From positions 1 to 64,000 of the forward strand of contig NZ_BMHE01000030.1 of NCBI RefSeq assembly GCF_014640555.1: 64,000 nucleotides of DNA. Reading direction: 5' to 3'. The notes under the pieces were generated by a model that was given only the letters and a program-made list of their open reading frames with translations, was not told where the DNA came from and searched no databases. The translations under genes were made by a program, and so were the position numbers. Below are positions 17,474 through 26,062 of this stretch, one piece after another (within the stretch, counting starts at the first letter, position 1; each line of letters opens with the position of its first letter). Source of the DNA: Paenibacillus marchantiophytorum. GTDB taxonomy: Bacteria; Bacillota; Bacilli; Paenibacillales; NBRC-103111.

Positions 17474-18169
17474 TTGTTTAAAATCTTACTCATTGAAGAT
17501 GATGTTACCCTTTTCACGGAAGTGAAGGAGCGATTGGACCAATGGTCGTACGATGTCCACGGTATTGCCGATTTTAGCAAGGTGTTTGAAGAGTTTGTCA
17601 CACTGAAACCGGACCTCGTCCTGATTGATATCCAGCTGCCCAAATTCGATGGGTTCCATTGGTGTCGTATGCTGCGAACACATTCCAATGTCCCGATCGT
17701 CTTCCTGTCTTCGCGCGACCACCCGACGGATATGGTGATGTCGATGCAGCTTGGCGCCGATGATTTTATTCAGAAGCCCTTTCATTTCGACGTGCTCATC
17801 GCGAAAATTCACGCGATTCTTAGACGCGTTTATAATTACAATACGGAGCCGATCAAGCTCAAAACCTGGTGCGGAGCAACCATTGACTATGAGAAAAATA
17901 CGGTCACGCATCCAGCCGGAACCATAGAATTAACGAAGAATGAAATTTACATTCTCAAGCTGCTTATTGAACATAAAAACAATATCGTGAGTCGGGAACA
18001 TATCATTAGCAGTTTGTGGGATGACGAGCGATTTGTCAGCGACAATACGTTGACGGTGAATGTTAATCGACTGCGAAAAAGGTTGGACGAGCTTGATCTA
18101 GGCCGCTTTATTGAAACCAAAGTTGGTCAGGGCTACCTAGCGCTAGAAGAGGCACATTACCATGATTAA
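17474..18169 (+). CDS. bceR: OmpR-family response regulator, BceR type
   Basis: 231 aa: a receiver domain (residues 1-115, acidic pair EDD at 8-10, phospho-acceptor Asp52 in LIDIQLP, Lys near 104) and a C-terminal winged helix (residues ~130-230, ending ETKVGQGYLAL). BceR-type regulators activate ABC exporters against cell-wall antibiotics such as bacitracin when their kinase is triggered by the transporter. Translation starts at TTG (GGGTG 8 bases upstream). The stop overlaps the kinase start by 8 bases. The bceAB genes follow. Confidence 0.9.
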   Translation: MFKILLIEDDVTLFTEVKERLDQWSYDVHGIADFSKVFEEFVTLKPDLVLIDIQLPKFDGFHWCRMLRTHSNVPIVFLSSRDHPTDMVMSMQLGADDFIQKPFHFDVLIAKIHAILRRVYNYNTEPIKLKTWCGATIDYEKNTVTHPAGTIELTKNEIYILKLLIEHKNNIVSREHIISSLWDDERFVSDNTLTVNVNRLRKRLDELDLGRFIETKVGQGYLALEEAHYHD

Positions 18170-19172
18170 AAGATATTTGGCAGAGCGATTCAGCTGGATT
18201 CTCCTTTTTTTATGCGGGCAAGCCCTCCTGCTGTTGATTGCTTCTTTGGATTATGCGATTCCGTTCTGGCCTATTCTCTATATTGTTTTCCTGACCACAA
18301 CCCTATTCGTTATCTTCCTGATCATCCGTTACAACAAAGAAACGAGATTCTACAAGCATCTGGAAGAAAGAGACAGCCAACTCGATCTCTCGGGCATCTC
18401 AGCAGCGGACAGTCCCTTCGAGTACATCGTTGAGAACAGCATGACGAATCTGACAGAACGGCTAAGCCACACGGCTTCTCGGCATCAAATCGCTCTGGAG
18501 CAAGAGAAGGATGAGTTATTATCTTGGATTCATGAAGTGAAAACACCGCTTACCGCAATGCGCTTGATGATTGACCGCATGGGCGATGAGACAATGAAAG
18601 CCGCGCTCACCTATGAATGGCTGCGCATCCATCTCCTGCTTGACCAACAACTGCATCAGAAACGGCTGCCGTCCATGGAAAACGATCTGTATATTGAACA
18701 GATTAATGTAGAAGCATTAACTTATACAGAAATTAAAACACTGAAATCTTGGTGCATACAAAAAGGGATTGGCTTTGAGCTCATCTTCGAGATCACGGAA
18801 GTGTTAAGCGATGCCAAATGGCTGGCTTTCATCCTGCGTCAGCTATTGACGAATGCTGTGAAATACAGCGGAAGCCACGCCCCGGATATCGCCATTAGGT
18901 GCTTTCAGAAGCAGGAGCACACGGTGCTGGAGGTGACCGATCATGGTCGCGGCATCGATCCCAGAGATTTGCCGCGCATCTTTGACAGAGGCTTCACCTC
19001 CACGACTTGGCATCAAGACAGCGCCTCAACGGGGATGGGACTGTATCTGGCCAAGAAAGCCGCGGAATCCTTGCATATCCTTCTCACTGTAGATTCAGAA
19101 GTTAATGCGGGGAGTACATTCACACTCACCTTCCCGCTGCCTAATGAAGCGGTCCAAATGACGGGCATGTGA
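18162..19172 (+). CDS. bceS: intramembrane-sensing histidine kinase, BceS type
   Basis: 336 aa. Two membrane helices (residues 12-30 and 36-56) are joined by only a few extracellular residues, the hallmark of intramembrane-sensing kinases that read the state of the partner ABC transporter. The H-box is SWIHEVKTPLTAMR with His124. The ATPase domain shows LRQLLTNAVKYS (N), VTDHGRGID (G1) and STGMGLYLAKK (G2). The gene overlaps bceR by 8 bases. Its last codons are part of the 26-bp palindrome that precedes bceAB. Confidence 0.93.
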   Translation: MIKRYLAERFSWILLFLCGQALLLLIASLDYAIPFWPILYIVFLTTTLFVIFLIIRYNKETRFYKHLEERDSQLDLSGISAADSPFEYIVENSMTNLTERLSHTASRHQIALEQEKDELLSWIHEVKTPLTAMRLMIDRMGDETMKAALTYEWLRIHLLLDQQLHQKRLPSMENDLYIEQINVEALTYTEIKTLKSWCIQKGIGFELIFEITEVLSDAKWLAFILRQLLTNAVKYSGSHAPDIAIRCFQKQEHTVLEVTDHGRGIDPRDLPRIFDRGFTSTTWHQDSASTGMGLYLAKKAAESLHILLTVDSEVNAGSTFTLTFPLPNEAVQMTGM

Positions 19173-19189
19173 CAACATTGTCACATGCC
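19164..19189 (+). promoter_or_regulatory. palindrome before bceAB: probable BceR operator and/or terminator
   Basis: GGCATGTGACA and TGTCACATGCC are perfect 11-bp arms around a four-base loop, covering the bceS stop codon. The core TGACA-N4-TGTCA fits the BceR-family operator pattern TNACA-N4-TGTAA. The following CTCTCTTCTTT makes it also a plausible terminator. A -10 TATAAT lies at 19237-19242 with no recognisable -35, as expected for an activator-dependent promoter. Confidence 0.6.
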
Positions 19190-19236
19190 TCTCTTCTTTG
19201 TTCGTTCAATCGAAGGAAAAAAGAAGCGTAGCTTTT

Positions 19237-19242
19237 TATAAT
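19237..19242 (+). promoter_or_regulatory. -10 element of the bceAB promoter
   Basis: TATAAT lies 29 bp before the bceA ATG. The position 17 bases upstream (AGGAAA) is not a -35, consistent with activation from the palindrome about 60 bp upstream. Confidence 0.5.
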
Positions 19243-19270
19243 GAAGCTAACGAATAAAGGAGTGTGTGTG

Positions 19271-20032
19271 ATGACCATTTTGGAAGCAAACAAAATTCAT
19301 AAAAGCTATGGCAACAAGTTCAACAAACAAGAAGTGCTCAAGGGCCTCGACCTCAGCATTGCAAAAGGGGAATTCGTCAGCATTATGGGCGCATCAGGCT
19401 CAGGCAAGACCACTTTGCTGAATGTCCTTTCTTCCATCGATCGCGTGAGCCAAGGCTCCATTCAAATTGAAGGCAAGGAAATTACCAACCTGAAAGAAAA
19501 GCAGTTGGCTGAGTTCCGGAAGCATCATCTGGGCTTTATTTTTCAAGATTACAATTTGCTCGATACGTTGACGGTGAAGGAGAACATCCTCCTTCCGCTA
19601 TCCATCACCAAAGCCTCACGGCAAGAGGCTGATCAGAAATTCCAGGCGGTCGCCACCGAACTCGGGATTTATGAGCTCAAGGATAAATATCCGAACGAAA
19701 TTTCCGGCGGCCAGAAGCAGCGGACCTCAGCAGCCAGAGCTTTCGTCCATGAGCCAGGCATTATTTTCGCTGACGAGCCGACAGGCGCGCTCGACTCGAA
19801 GTCCGCTTCCGACTTGCTTCACAAGTTAAGCGATATGAATCAGAAACGAACAGCGACCATCGTTATGGTCACTCATGATTCTGTCGCCGCGAGCTATGGA
19901 AGCCGCGTTATTTTCATCAAAGACGGTCAAATCTATACACAGCTCTACAAGGGGCAAGAAACCAGGCAAGCTTTCTTTCAAGACATTATGAAGACGCAAG
20001 GTGTGCTGGGCGGGGTGCAGCATGAGCATTAA
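19271..20032 (+). CDS. bceA: ABC transporter ATP-binding protein, BceA type
   Basis: 253 aa, the standard size. Walker A GASGSGKTT (near residue 40), Q-loop FIFQDYNLL, signature ISGGQKQR (near 142), Walker B IIFADEPTGALD and the H-loop VMVTHD are all intact. Together with the large permease it removes peptide antibiotics from the lipid II cycle intermediates and signals to BceS. ATG at 19271 follows AAAGGAG with 8 bases; an in-frame ATG 30 bases earlier lacks a site. It overlaps the permease gene by 11 bases. Confidence 0.95.
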   Translation: MTILEANKIHKSYGNKFNKQEVLKGLDLSIAKGEFVSIMGASGSGKTTLLNVLSSIDRVSQGSIQIEGKEITNLKEKQLAEFRKHHLGFIFQDYNLLDTLTVKENILLPLSITKASRQEADQKFQAVATELGIYELKDKYPNEISGGQKQRTSAARAFVHEPGIIFADEPTGALDSKSASDLLHKLSDMNQKRTATIVMVTHDSVAASYGSRVIFIKDGQIYTQLYKGQETRQAFFQDIMKTQGVLGGVQHEH

Positions 20033-21971
20033 TCAACTGATTTTGCAAAACTTGAAATCAAATATCAAACATTACTACTTATATGTGTTCGCCTTGATGT
20101 TCAGCGTTGCGCTTTACTTTGCCTTCGTCACTCTGCAGTACGATCCCGCCCTGGACCAAGCCAAAGGCTCGATTAAAGGCGCAGCGGCGATTCGTGCCGC
20201 CTCTATTTTACTAGTCGCCATCGTAGCCATCTTCAACTTATATGCGAATAATATTTTTGTAAAAAGGCGCAGCAAAGAAATTGGCTTGTTGCAATTAATC
20301 GGCATGACCAAATCAGCCATTTTCCGGATTCTCAGCACGGAGAACTTCATTCTATATTTCGGTTCCTTGCTTGTCGGATCATTGATCGGATTCTCGGTGT
20401 CGAAGCTCATCCTAATGATTTTATTCCGGATAACGGGTGTAGAAGCCGTGGCTACGCTGCATTTTTCCACCAAAGCATTCATGCAGACTTTTATTGTATT
20501 TGGTGCGATCTACGTATTTATTATGCTAGTCAACTATGTATTCATTAAAAGACAGACGATCCTTTCGCTGTTCAGGGTCTCCTCTTCTACGGAAATCAAG
20601 GTAAAAAAAATGTCCCTCACGGAAGCGATTCTAGGCCTATTGGGACTCATACTCATCCTACTCGGCTACTATGTGTCCTCGAAGCTGTTCAGCGGAGATT
20701 TCACGACGATGTTCAAGCTTTTCGCAGCGATGATCTTTATTCTGGCCGCCGTCATTATCGGGACCTACCTCTTCTACAAAGGGTCTGTCCAGTTAATCCT
20801 GAACATCATCCGCCAAAGGAAAAACGGCTATTTGAACGTTCGCGAAGTCCTTTCACTCTCCTCGATCATGTTTCGCATGAAATCCAATGCTTTGCTTTTG
20901 ACCGTGATCACGACAGTGTCCGGTCTTGCGATCGGCTTGCTGTCTTTGAGTTACATCTCTTACTACTCTGCGGAAAAAACAGCAAAAAACAACGTGCCAG
21001 CCCATTTCACCATGACCCATATCGCCGAAGCCGACAAGTTTAAAGCCGTGTTAGATGCTAGCCAAATCAAACATACGGATACAAGCATTGAGATCGTTCA
21101 AGTAAAAGCTAATTTGGAAGACATCTTCAAATCCAAAATGGAAGGAATTGTTCCTGATCGGAACGATTTAATCATCCCAGTGATCAGTGACAAGGATGCC
21201 AAATTCGTTGATCTAAGCCCTGATGAAGCGATTTTTACGGGCATGGACGATCTATTGCAGAAATTTCTGGGCCTCAAAAATTCCGGCCAAATCGAGCTTA
21301 AAGGGCAGCAGACGGCGATTAAGCAAAAGTATTTAGGTTCCAGAAAGCAGTCCGTGATATCCTGGTATTTTGCCAGCGGCGGCCTGCCGGTTGTTGTTGT
21401 AGATGAAACGGTGTTCAACCGCTTGAAGCAGGATAAGGATCCTTCTATTCAAAAGGAATCCTCCCTTTATTTGGGGATAGATATCGCGAATGACAAAGAA
21501 ATTCAAACAGCCAATCAGATTTTCCAAGAACTAGGCTTAGACAGCAATTCATCTCACAATGATTCCCGCCTCATCATGGCGAACGAACAGAAGAATAAGA
21601 TGGGACTCCTCATGTTCATCGTCGGATTCTTGGGTCTCACCTTCCTGATCACATCCGGCTGTATTCTCTATTTCAAACAGATGGATGAGAGCGAAGAGGA
21701 GCGACCGACCTATACCATTCTAAGAAAGCTTGGCTACACGCAAGATGACCTGCTGAAAGGCATTCAGCTCAAGCAGCTATTTAACTTCGGAATCCCCTTG
21801 ATCGTCGGACTTTTCCACAGCTATTTCGCCGTGCAGTCCGGTTGGTTCCTCTTCGGCGCAGAGCTATGGACACCCATGATGATCGTCATGGTGCTGTATA
21901 CGGCTTTGTATTCGATCTTCGGAATCTTATCCGTGCAGCATTATAAGAAAGTCATCCGCAGGGCGCTTTGA
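20022..21971 (+). CDS. bceB: ABC transporter permease, BceB type (FtsX-like)
   Basis: 649 aa with ten membrane helices arranged 1+3+2+4 and a large extracellular domain between helices 7 and 8 (about residues 310-530 here), the BceB design for peptide-antibiotic sensing and resistance. FtsX-like segments contain KRRSKEIGLLQLIGMTKSAI and, at the C-terminus, YTILRKLGYTQDDLLKGI. ATG at 20022 sits within the bceA stop (translational coupling); GGGG is 6 bases upstream. A bidirectional terminator follows. Confidence 0.94.
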   Translation: MSINQLILQNLKSNIKHYYLYVFALMFSVALYFAFVTLQYDPALDQAKGSIKGAAAIRAASILLVAIVAIFNLYANNIFVKRRSKEIGLLQLIGMTKSAIFRILSTENFILYFGSLLVGSLIGFSVSKLILMILFRITGVEAVATLHFSTKAFMQTFIVFGAIYVFIMLVNYVFIKRQTILSLFRVSSSTEIKVKKMSLTEAILGLLGLILILLGYYVSSKLFSGDFTTMFKLFAAMIFILAAVIIGTYLFYKGSVQLILNIIRQRKNGYLNVREVLSLSSIMFRMKSNALLLTVITTVSGLAIGLLSLSYISYYSAEKTAKNNVPAHFTMTHIAEADKFKAVLDASQIKHTDTSIEIVQVKANLEDIFKSKMEGIVPDRNDLIIPVISDKDAKFVDLSPDEAIFTGMDDLLQKFLGLKNSGQIELKGQQTAIKQKYLGSRKQSVISWYFASGGLPVVVVDETVFNRLKQDKDPSIQKESSLYLGIDIANDKEIQTANQIFQELGLDSNSSHNDSRLIMANEQKNKMGLLMFIVGFLGLTFLITSGCILYFKQMDESEEERPTYTILRKLGYTQDDLLKGIQLKQLFNFGIPLIVGLFHSYFAVQSGWFLFGAELWTPMMIVMVLYTALYSIFGILSVQHYKKVIRRAL

Positions 21972-21980
21972 TTCTACAAT

Positions 21981-22032
21981 AAAAAGGGACTGCTCCTCAG
22001 ACCATCTCTGGCTGTGGAGCAGTCCCCTTTTT
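21981..22032. terminator. bidirectional terminator between bceB and the ABC-2 operon
   Basis: AAAAAGGGACTGCTCC (21981-21996) pairs with GGAGCAGTCCCCTTTTT (22016-22032). T runs are present on both strands. Confidence 0.92.
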
Positions 22033-22044
22033 AAATAAAATTCC

Positions 22045-22830
22045 TTACGATCCAGCACCGCGGTAACGTCGAACGCCGATATTCCAAATGCTAATGCCAA
22101 TAACACTGAAGACAACACCCATGACAGGCGTCAACAACGCAAACCACTTCCAGTTATCCGGATCAATGAAATACGCGGCTGGATAGAAGCCAACGAACGC
22201 AAACGGCAAGATCCACGTTAGAATACTGCGAAGCAGCTTGTTATATATCGTTGCCGGATATCGGCCATAGTTTTGAATATTCCAAATCAGCGGCAGGATC
22301 CCGGTCGGCGCATCAGAGAAGAAGGCCAGCGCTGTCAGTGAAATGTATACTCCTGCATAAATGAGAATGGACCCAATGACCATCAAGATGAAAATCAACG
22401 GATCATGCCAATGGAACGGAATGCCCAGCTTAATCCACGAGTAAATCATCACGACTATACCAGCCACGGCGCTAAACAGAGAAGCAGGATCCATATTTTC
22501 GAGCATCAGCTGCCACAGATTGTAAGCAGGACGTGTCAGAATGCGGTCCATTTCCCCTTTGACAATATAGCGCTCGCTAAAGCCCCATAGATTAAAAAAG
22601 GAAATAAATATGCCATACGGTATCATAAAATAACCATAGATGAACAAAATTTGTTCTTGATTCCAGCCGCCCAGTGATTGCGTTTGGAGAAATACGACAA
22701 GAATGAAGAATAAATTCAGTCCATTGAACAACAAATCGGAAACAACTTCAATCCAGAAATCGGATCGGTAGGTGAGACGCGTTTTCATGTAATTTTTGAG
22801 ATAGTCGGCAACAAGGGAGATATAGAACAT
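22045..22830 (-). CDS. ABC-2 type transporter permease (second subunit)
   Basis: 261 aa with six membrane helices, of the ABC-2 membrane group often annotated COG3694. Motifs include the N-terminal RLTYRSDFWIEVVSDLLF and the loop ERYIVKGEMDRILTRPAY near residue 85, typical of the paired permeases. It acts with the neighbouring permease and ATPase as an exporter of unknown substrate. The ATG follows GGGAGGGTAACGCG. It lies 4 bp behind the first permease, so it is co-transcribed. Confidence 0.88.
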   Translation of the reverse strand: MFYISLVADYLKNYMKTRLTYRSDFWIEVVSDLLFNGLNLFFILVVFLQTQSLGGWNQEQILFIYGYFMIPYGIFISFFNLWGFSERYIVKGEMDRILTRPAYNLWQLMLENMDPASLFSAVAGIVVMIYSWIKLGIPFHWHDPLIFILMVIGSILIYAGVYISLTALAFFSDAPTGILPLIWNIQNYGRYPATIYNKLLRSILTWILPFAFVGFYPAAYFIDPDNWKWFALLTPVMGVVFSVIGISIWNIGVRRYRGAGS

Positions 22831-22834
22831 CGCG

Positions 22835-23629
22835 TTACCCTCCCTGAACGAACAGACGTGTTTTGGATTTTACCCAGAGGACGTAGATCGGAATAATCAG
22901 AAGCAAGAACCACAAAGCCTGTATACCAAGGCTCGAAATAATCTCAGTACCTGTAATTTTCCCGGTAAACGTTGCGCTTGGCAAATAAGTAATCGCTTGA
23001 AATGGCAGCCACTTCAGCATGGATCCGAACCAGCCCGGAAAAAATGTAACTGGAATAATCAAACCGGAGAACAGGTCGACCGCAATGCGTTTCATGCGCA
23101 TCAGACCTTCATTATTTTCTAAAAAGAAGGCAAATAGGCCGGTAATGATATTTAATTGGGTATTAATAAGAAAGCTGAAAAATAACATGACGAAATAAAT
23201 CGCCCATAAACCTGGGTCCGTCGGAAATTGAATCGGCAGAAGCAGCCAAATGAAGATCATGCCAGGCGTCGTGAAGAGCAGTAATCGAAATACGCCTTCA
23301 CCGAGTCCCTGCATCATTTTCACGAATACATAATTATAAGGACGAATGAACTGGATCGCTACACTGCCGTCGCGAATCTCACTCGCGATCTCACGGTCCA
23401 GATTATTGAAGTAAAAAGCGCGGCCCATCCAAGAAACGGCGACATAGGTCGTCATCTGCCCCAGCGTTAAGCCGCCCAGCATCTCTTGCCCGCCATAAAT
23501 CGCTTTGTAGACGAAGTAATAAGAACCAATATTAAGCGCGTAAATCAAAATGCCGCTGTAGTAATTCACACGGTAGGCCAGCATCATGAGAAACCGCATG
23601 CGGACAACTTCTAGATAAGCACTAAGCAT
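22835..23629 (-). CDS. ABC-2 type transporter permease (first subunit)
   Basis: 264 aa with six predicted helices, the COG4587-like partner. Near residue 70 it has the segment LDREIASEIRDGSVAIQFIRP, equivalent to the KGEMDRILTRP loop of the other permease. The ATG at 23629 overlaps the ATPase stop (ATGCTTAG) and has AGAGGGAG upstream. An in-frame TTG 33 bases earlier is less likely. Together with its paralogue-like partner it forms a heterodimeric membrane channel. Confidence 0.88.
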   Translation of the reverse strand: MLSAYLEVVRMRFLMMLAYRVNYYSGILIYALNIGSYYFVYKAIYGGQEMLGGLTLGQMTTYVAVSWMGRAFYFNNLDREIASEIRDGSVAIQFIRPYNYVFVKMMQGLGEGVFRLLLFTTPGMIFIWLLLPIQFPTDPGLWAIYFVMLFFSFLINTQLNIITGLFAFFLENNEGLMRMKRIAVDLFSGLIIPVTFFPGWFGSMLKWLPFQAITYLPSATFTGKITGTEIISSLGIQALWFLLLIIPIYVLWVKSKTRLFVQGG

Positions 23630-24677
23630 GCGAAATGGCTCCCTCTGGATGTTCCGTTTCAACGGGACGTTTCACATCGGCTGAGCCGGACTTATAAATT
23701 TCACGGACGATATCATCGGTATTCGTTTCATTGATTTTAATATCTTGAATTTGCAAAACGCCGACGACACGGCTGAGAACTTCGGAAACATTAGCGCGTT
23801 CATGCGGTATGAACACTTTCGCCGACAGCTCATTCTCGAGCTGCCAGGCTACATCTAAGCCAAGTGTAAGCTCTTGGAGACGGGCGAGTGTAACTGGATT
23901 CTCGAATTGGAGCACGACTTCCTTGCCTTTCCCCCACTTCACTTTGAGCTCTTCGAGTCCGCCATCATAAATAATACGGCCATCATCGAGCATAATAACA
24001 CGGGAGCAAAGCGCTTCAATATCTTGCAAATCGTGCGTAGTCAGCAAAATCGTCGTTTCATACCGCTGATTCAGCGATTTGAGGAACTCACGAATTTCGG
24101 TTTTGACAACGATATCCAAACCAATCGTAGGCTCATCCAGGAACAAGATAGCAGGATTGTGAAGGAGAGACGCCGCTAATTCACAGCGCATCCGCTGCCC
24201 CAAGCTAAGCTTGCGAACAGGTCGTGACAACAAATCGGATAGCTGTAAGCGATCAACGAGTTCATCCAGACGCTTTTTGTAGTCGGCCTCTGACACGCGA
24301 TACACTTTCTTCAATAATTGAAAGGATTCAACAACGCCAATGTCCCACCATAGCTGACTGCGTTGACCGAACACAACACCGATGCCGGCAACGAACTTCT
24401 CCCGCTCCTTGAATGGAACGAAACCGTTCACTTTGATATGTCCGGAAGTTGGGGCAAGAATCCCCGTAAGCATCTTGATCGTCGTGGACTTGCCGGCGCC
24501 ATTTTCACCGATATATCCACAAATTTCGCCCTTTGGTATTTGAAAGCTAATATCTTTCACAGCGGTGATCTGCTTGTATTCTCGATGAAATAAATCTTGA
24601 AATGCACCTTTTAAGCCACCACGGCTTTGCTGAACCTGAAATTCCTTGCGAAGTAAATCTACATCTATGGCTAACAT
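23622..24677 (-). CDS. ABC-2 type transporter ATP-binding protein
   Basis: 351 aa, longer than a bare ATPase because of a C-terminal ~100-residue domain. Walker A GENGAGKST (near residue 57), Q-loop GVVFGQRSQLWWD, signature LSLGQRMR (near 158), Walker B AILFLDEPT and H-loop LLTTHD are present. The FGQRSQLWWD variant marks the COG4586 group that pairs with COG4587/COG3694 permeases, exactly as found downstream. Substrate is unknown; polyketide, peptide or sugar export has been proposed for relatives. AGGGGGAAG precedes the ATG. Confidence 0.92.
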   Translation of the reverse strand: MLAIDVDLLRKEFQVQQSRGGLKGAFQDLFHREYKQITAVKDISFQIPKGEICGYIGENGAGKSTTIKMLTGILAPTSGHIKVNGFVPFKEREKFVAGIGVVFGQRSQLWWDIGVVESFQLLKKVYRVSEADYKKRLDELVDRLQLSDLLSRPVRKLSLGQRMRCELAASLLHNPAILFLDEPTIGLDIVVKTEIREFLKSLNQRYETTILLTTHDLQDIEALCSRVIMLDDGRIIYDGGLEELKVKWGKGKEVVLQFENPVTLARLQELTLGLDVAWQLENELSAKVFIPHERANVSEVLSRVVGVLQIQDIKINETNTDDIVREIYKSGSADVKRPVETEHPEGAISHA

Positions 24678-24883
24678 GAACTTCCCCCTGTCTGTATAGA
24701 CTCGGCTACATATTGTGGCAAAAATCGCCGTAACTTGCTATCGAAGTTTCGTAGCATCTATAATATGGATCATAACGATGATTTGTACAACAAGTTCCAC
24801 AAACTCACCAAACTCATGATACATTAAATCTGTAAGAAAAAAAAGTACAGATAATCTCTACCTATGAAAGGAGCGCACATAAT

Positions 24884-25924
24884 TTGAGAATTTTTAAACG
24901 AACCTTGCTCCTGATAGCCTTGCTGCTTATCGTCGCAGCCGGTTATTACACCTACTCCTTCTACCAGTTCGCTAATAATATTTCCCACAAAGCAGAAACT
25001 CCCAAAGGCGGAGGCACAACCATTGCCCAGAGCATCAAAGATAAAGGGGACAAATATACCCCGCCCAAATGGGAAGGCAAACAACGCGTTAATATCCTGC
25101 TTCTGGGTGGAGATTCCCGCGGTATGAAGAAGAATGAACTCCCTCGTTCTGACAGTATTATGCTTGCCTCCATTGACCCTGTAACGAAGAAAGCGCACCT
25201 GTTCTCCATTCTGCGCGACACTTACGTGAAAATCCCAGGCGAAGGCGAAGATCGCATTAATACAGCTATCACATCCGGTGGCCCGAACCTGGCTATGAAA
25301 ACGGTCAGTGATTTGCTGGGGATTCCGGTACAATACTATGTTTATACTGATTTCAAAGGATTTATTGCTCTCATTGATGCCGTTGGCGGCATCGATATTG
25401 ATGTCGAGAAGGATATGAAATACACAGACTCCGAAGACGATCATGTGTACGATATTAATTTAAAAAAGGGACAACAGCATTTGGATGGCAAAACGGCCTT
25501 GCAATATGTACGTTTCCGACATGATGCCTTATCCGACTTCACGCGTACGGAGCGACAACGCAAATTCCTGACCGCCGTTGTTCAGAAGATGCAAACAACT
25601 TCTTCCCTCATTAAAATGCCAAAAATTCTGAATGCGATGGATCCTTACATCGATACTAATCTCAGTGTCAATGACATGGTCAAGCTAGCTACGCTCGGCT
25701 ACGAATCCAAAGCAGAAGGCATTATCAGTTCCCAATTGCCGCCAAGCGAATTGCTGATTGAGAAGAACGTTCGCGGTGCCGATGTCATTACAGCGAACAA
25801 AGATAAGCTCCAACAACATGTGAAGGATTTGTTCGCTGGGAAAGCTGATGCAGATTCCGGTCCTACGAAGCCATCACCGTCTCCTACGCCTAAGTCTTCC
25901 GTGAAAACGACTACGGTGAAATAA
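24884..25924 (+). CDS. LytR-CpsA-Psr (LCP) cell-wall glycopolymer transferase
   Basis: 346 aa with a single N-terminal membrane anchor (residues 5-25) and an extracellular LCP domain. Visible motifs are RSDSIMLASIDP (near 88), FSILRDTYVKIPG (near 105) with its Arg, EDRINTAITSGG (near 122) and RFRHDALSDFTRTERQRKF (near 210). These bind the polyprenyl pyrophosphate glycan donor. LCP enzymes attach teichoic acids or secondary polymers to peptidoglycan. The C-terminal tail is Pro/Ser/Lys-rich. Translation begins at TTG, 9 bases after GAAAGGAG. The gene stands alone with its own terminator. Confidence 0.93.
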   Translation: MRIFKRTLLLIALLLIVAAGYYTYSFYQFANNISHKAETPKGGGTTIAQSIKDKGDKYTPPKWEGKQRVNILLLGGDSRGMKKNELPRSDSIMLASIDPVTKKAHLFSILRDTYVKIPGEGEDRINTAITSGGPNLAMKTVSDLLGIPVQYYVYTDFKGFIALIDAVGGIDIDVEKDMKYTDSEDDHVYDINLKKGQQHLDGKTALQYVRFRHDALSDFTRTERQRKFLTAVVQKMQTTSSLIKMPKILNAMDPYIDTNLSVNDMVKLATLGYESKAEGIISSQLPPSELLIEKNVRGADVITANKDKLQQHVKDLFAGKADADSGPTKPSPSPTPKSSVKTTTVK

Positions 25925-25952
25925 CGACTCAACCAACCTGCCCAAAGATTAT

Positions 25953-26000
25953 AGCCTCTACTTGTACTGGGCTTAGCGCCTGACAGGATAGAGGCTTTTT
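25953..26000 (+). terminator. terminator of the LCP gene
   Basis: AGCCTCTA (25953-25960) pairs with TAGAGGCT (25989-25996), followed by TTTTT. The intervening sequence can fold further. Confidence 0.8.
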
Positions 26001-26062
26001 AGTAAGATAGGTACAAGCCCAGAACAGTTACATATCATTATAGTAAAGGAATGGTTACTTAC

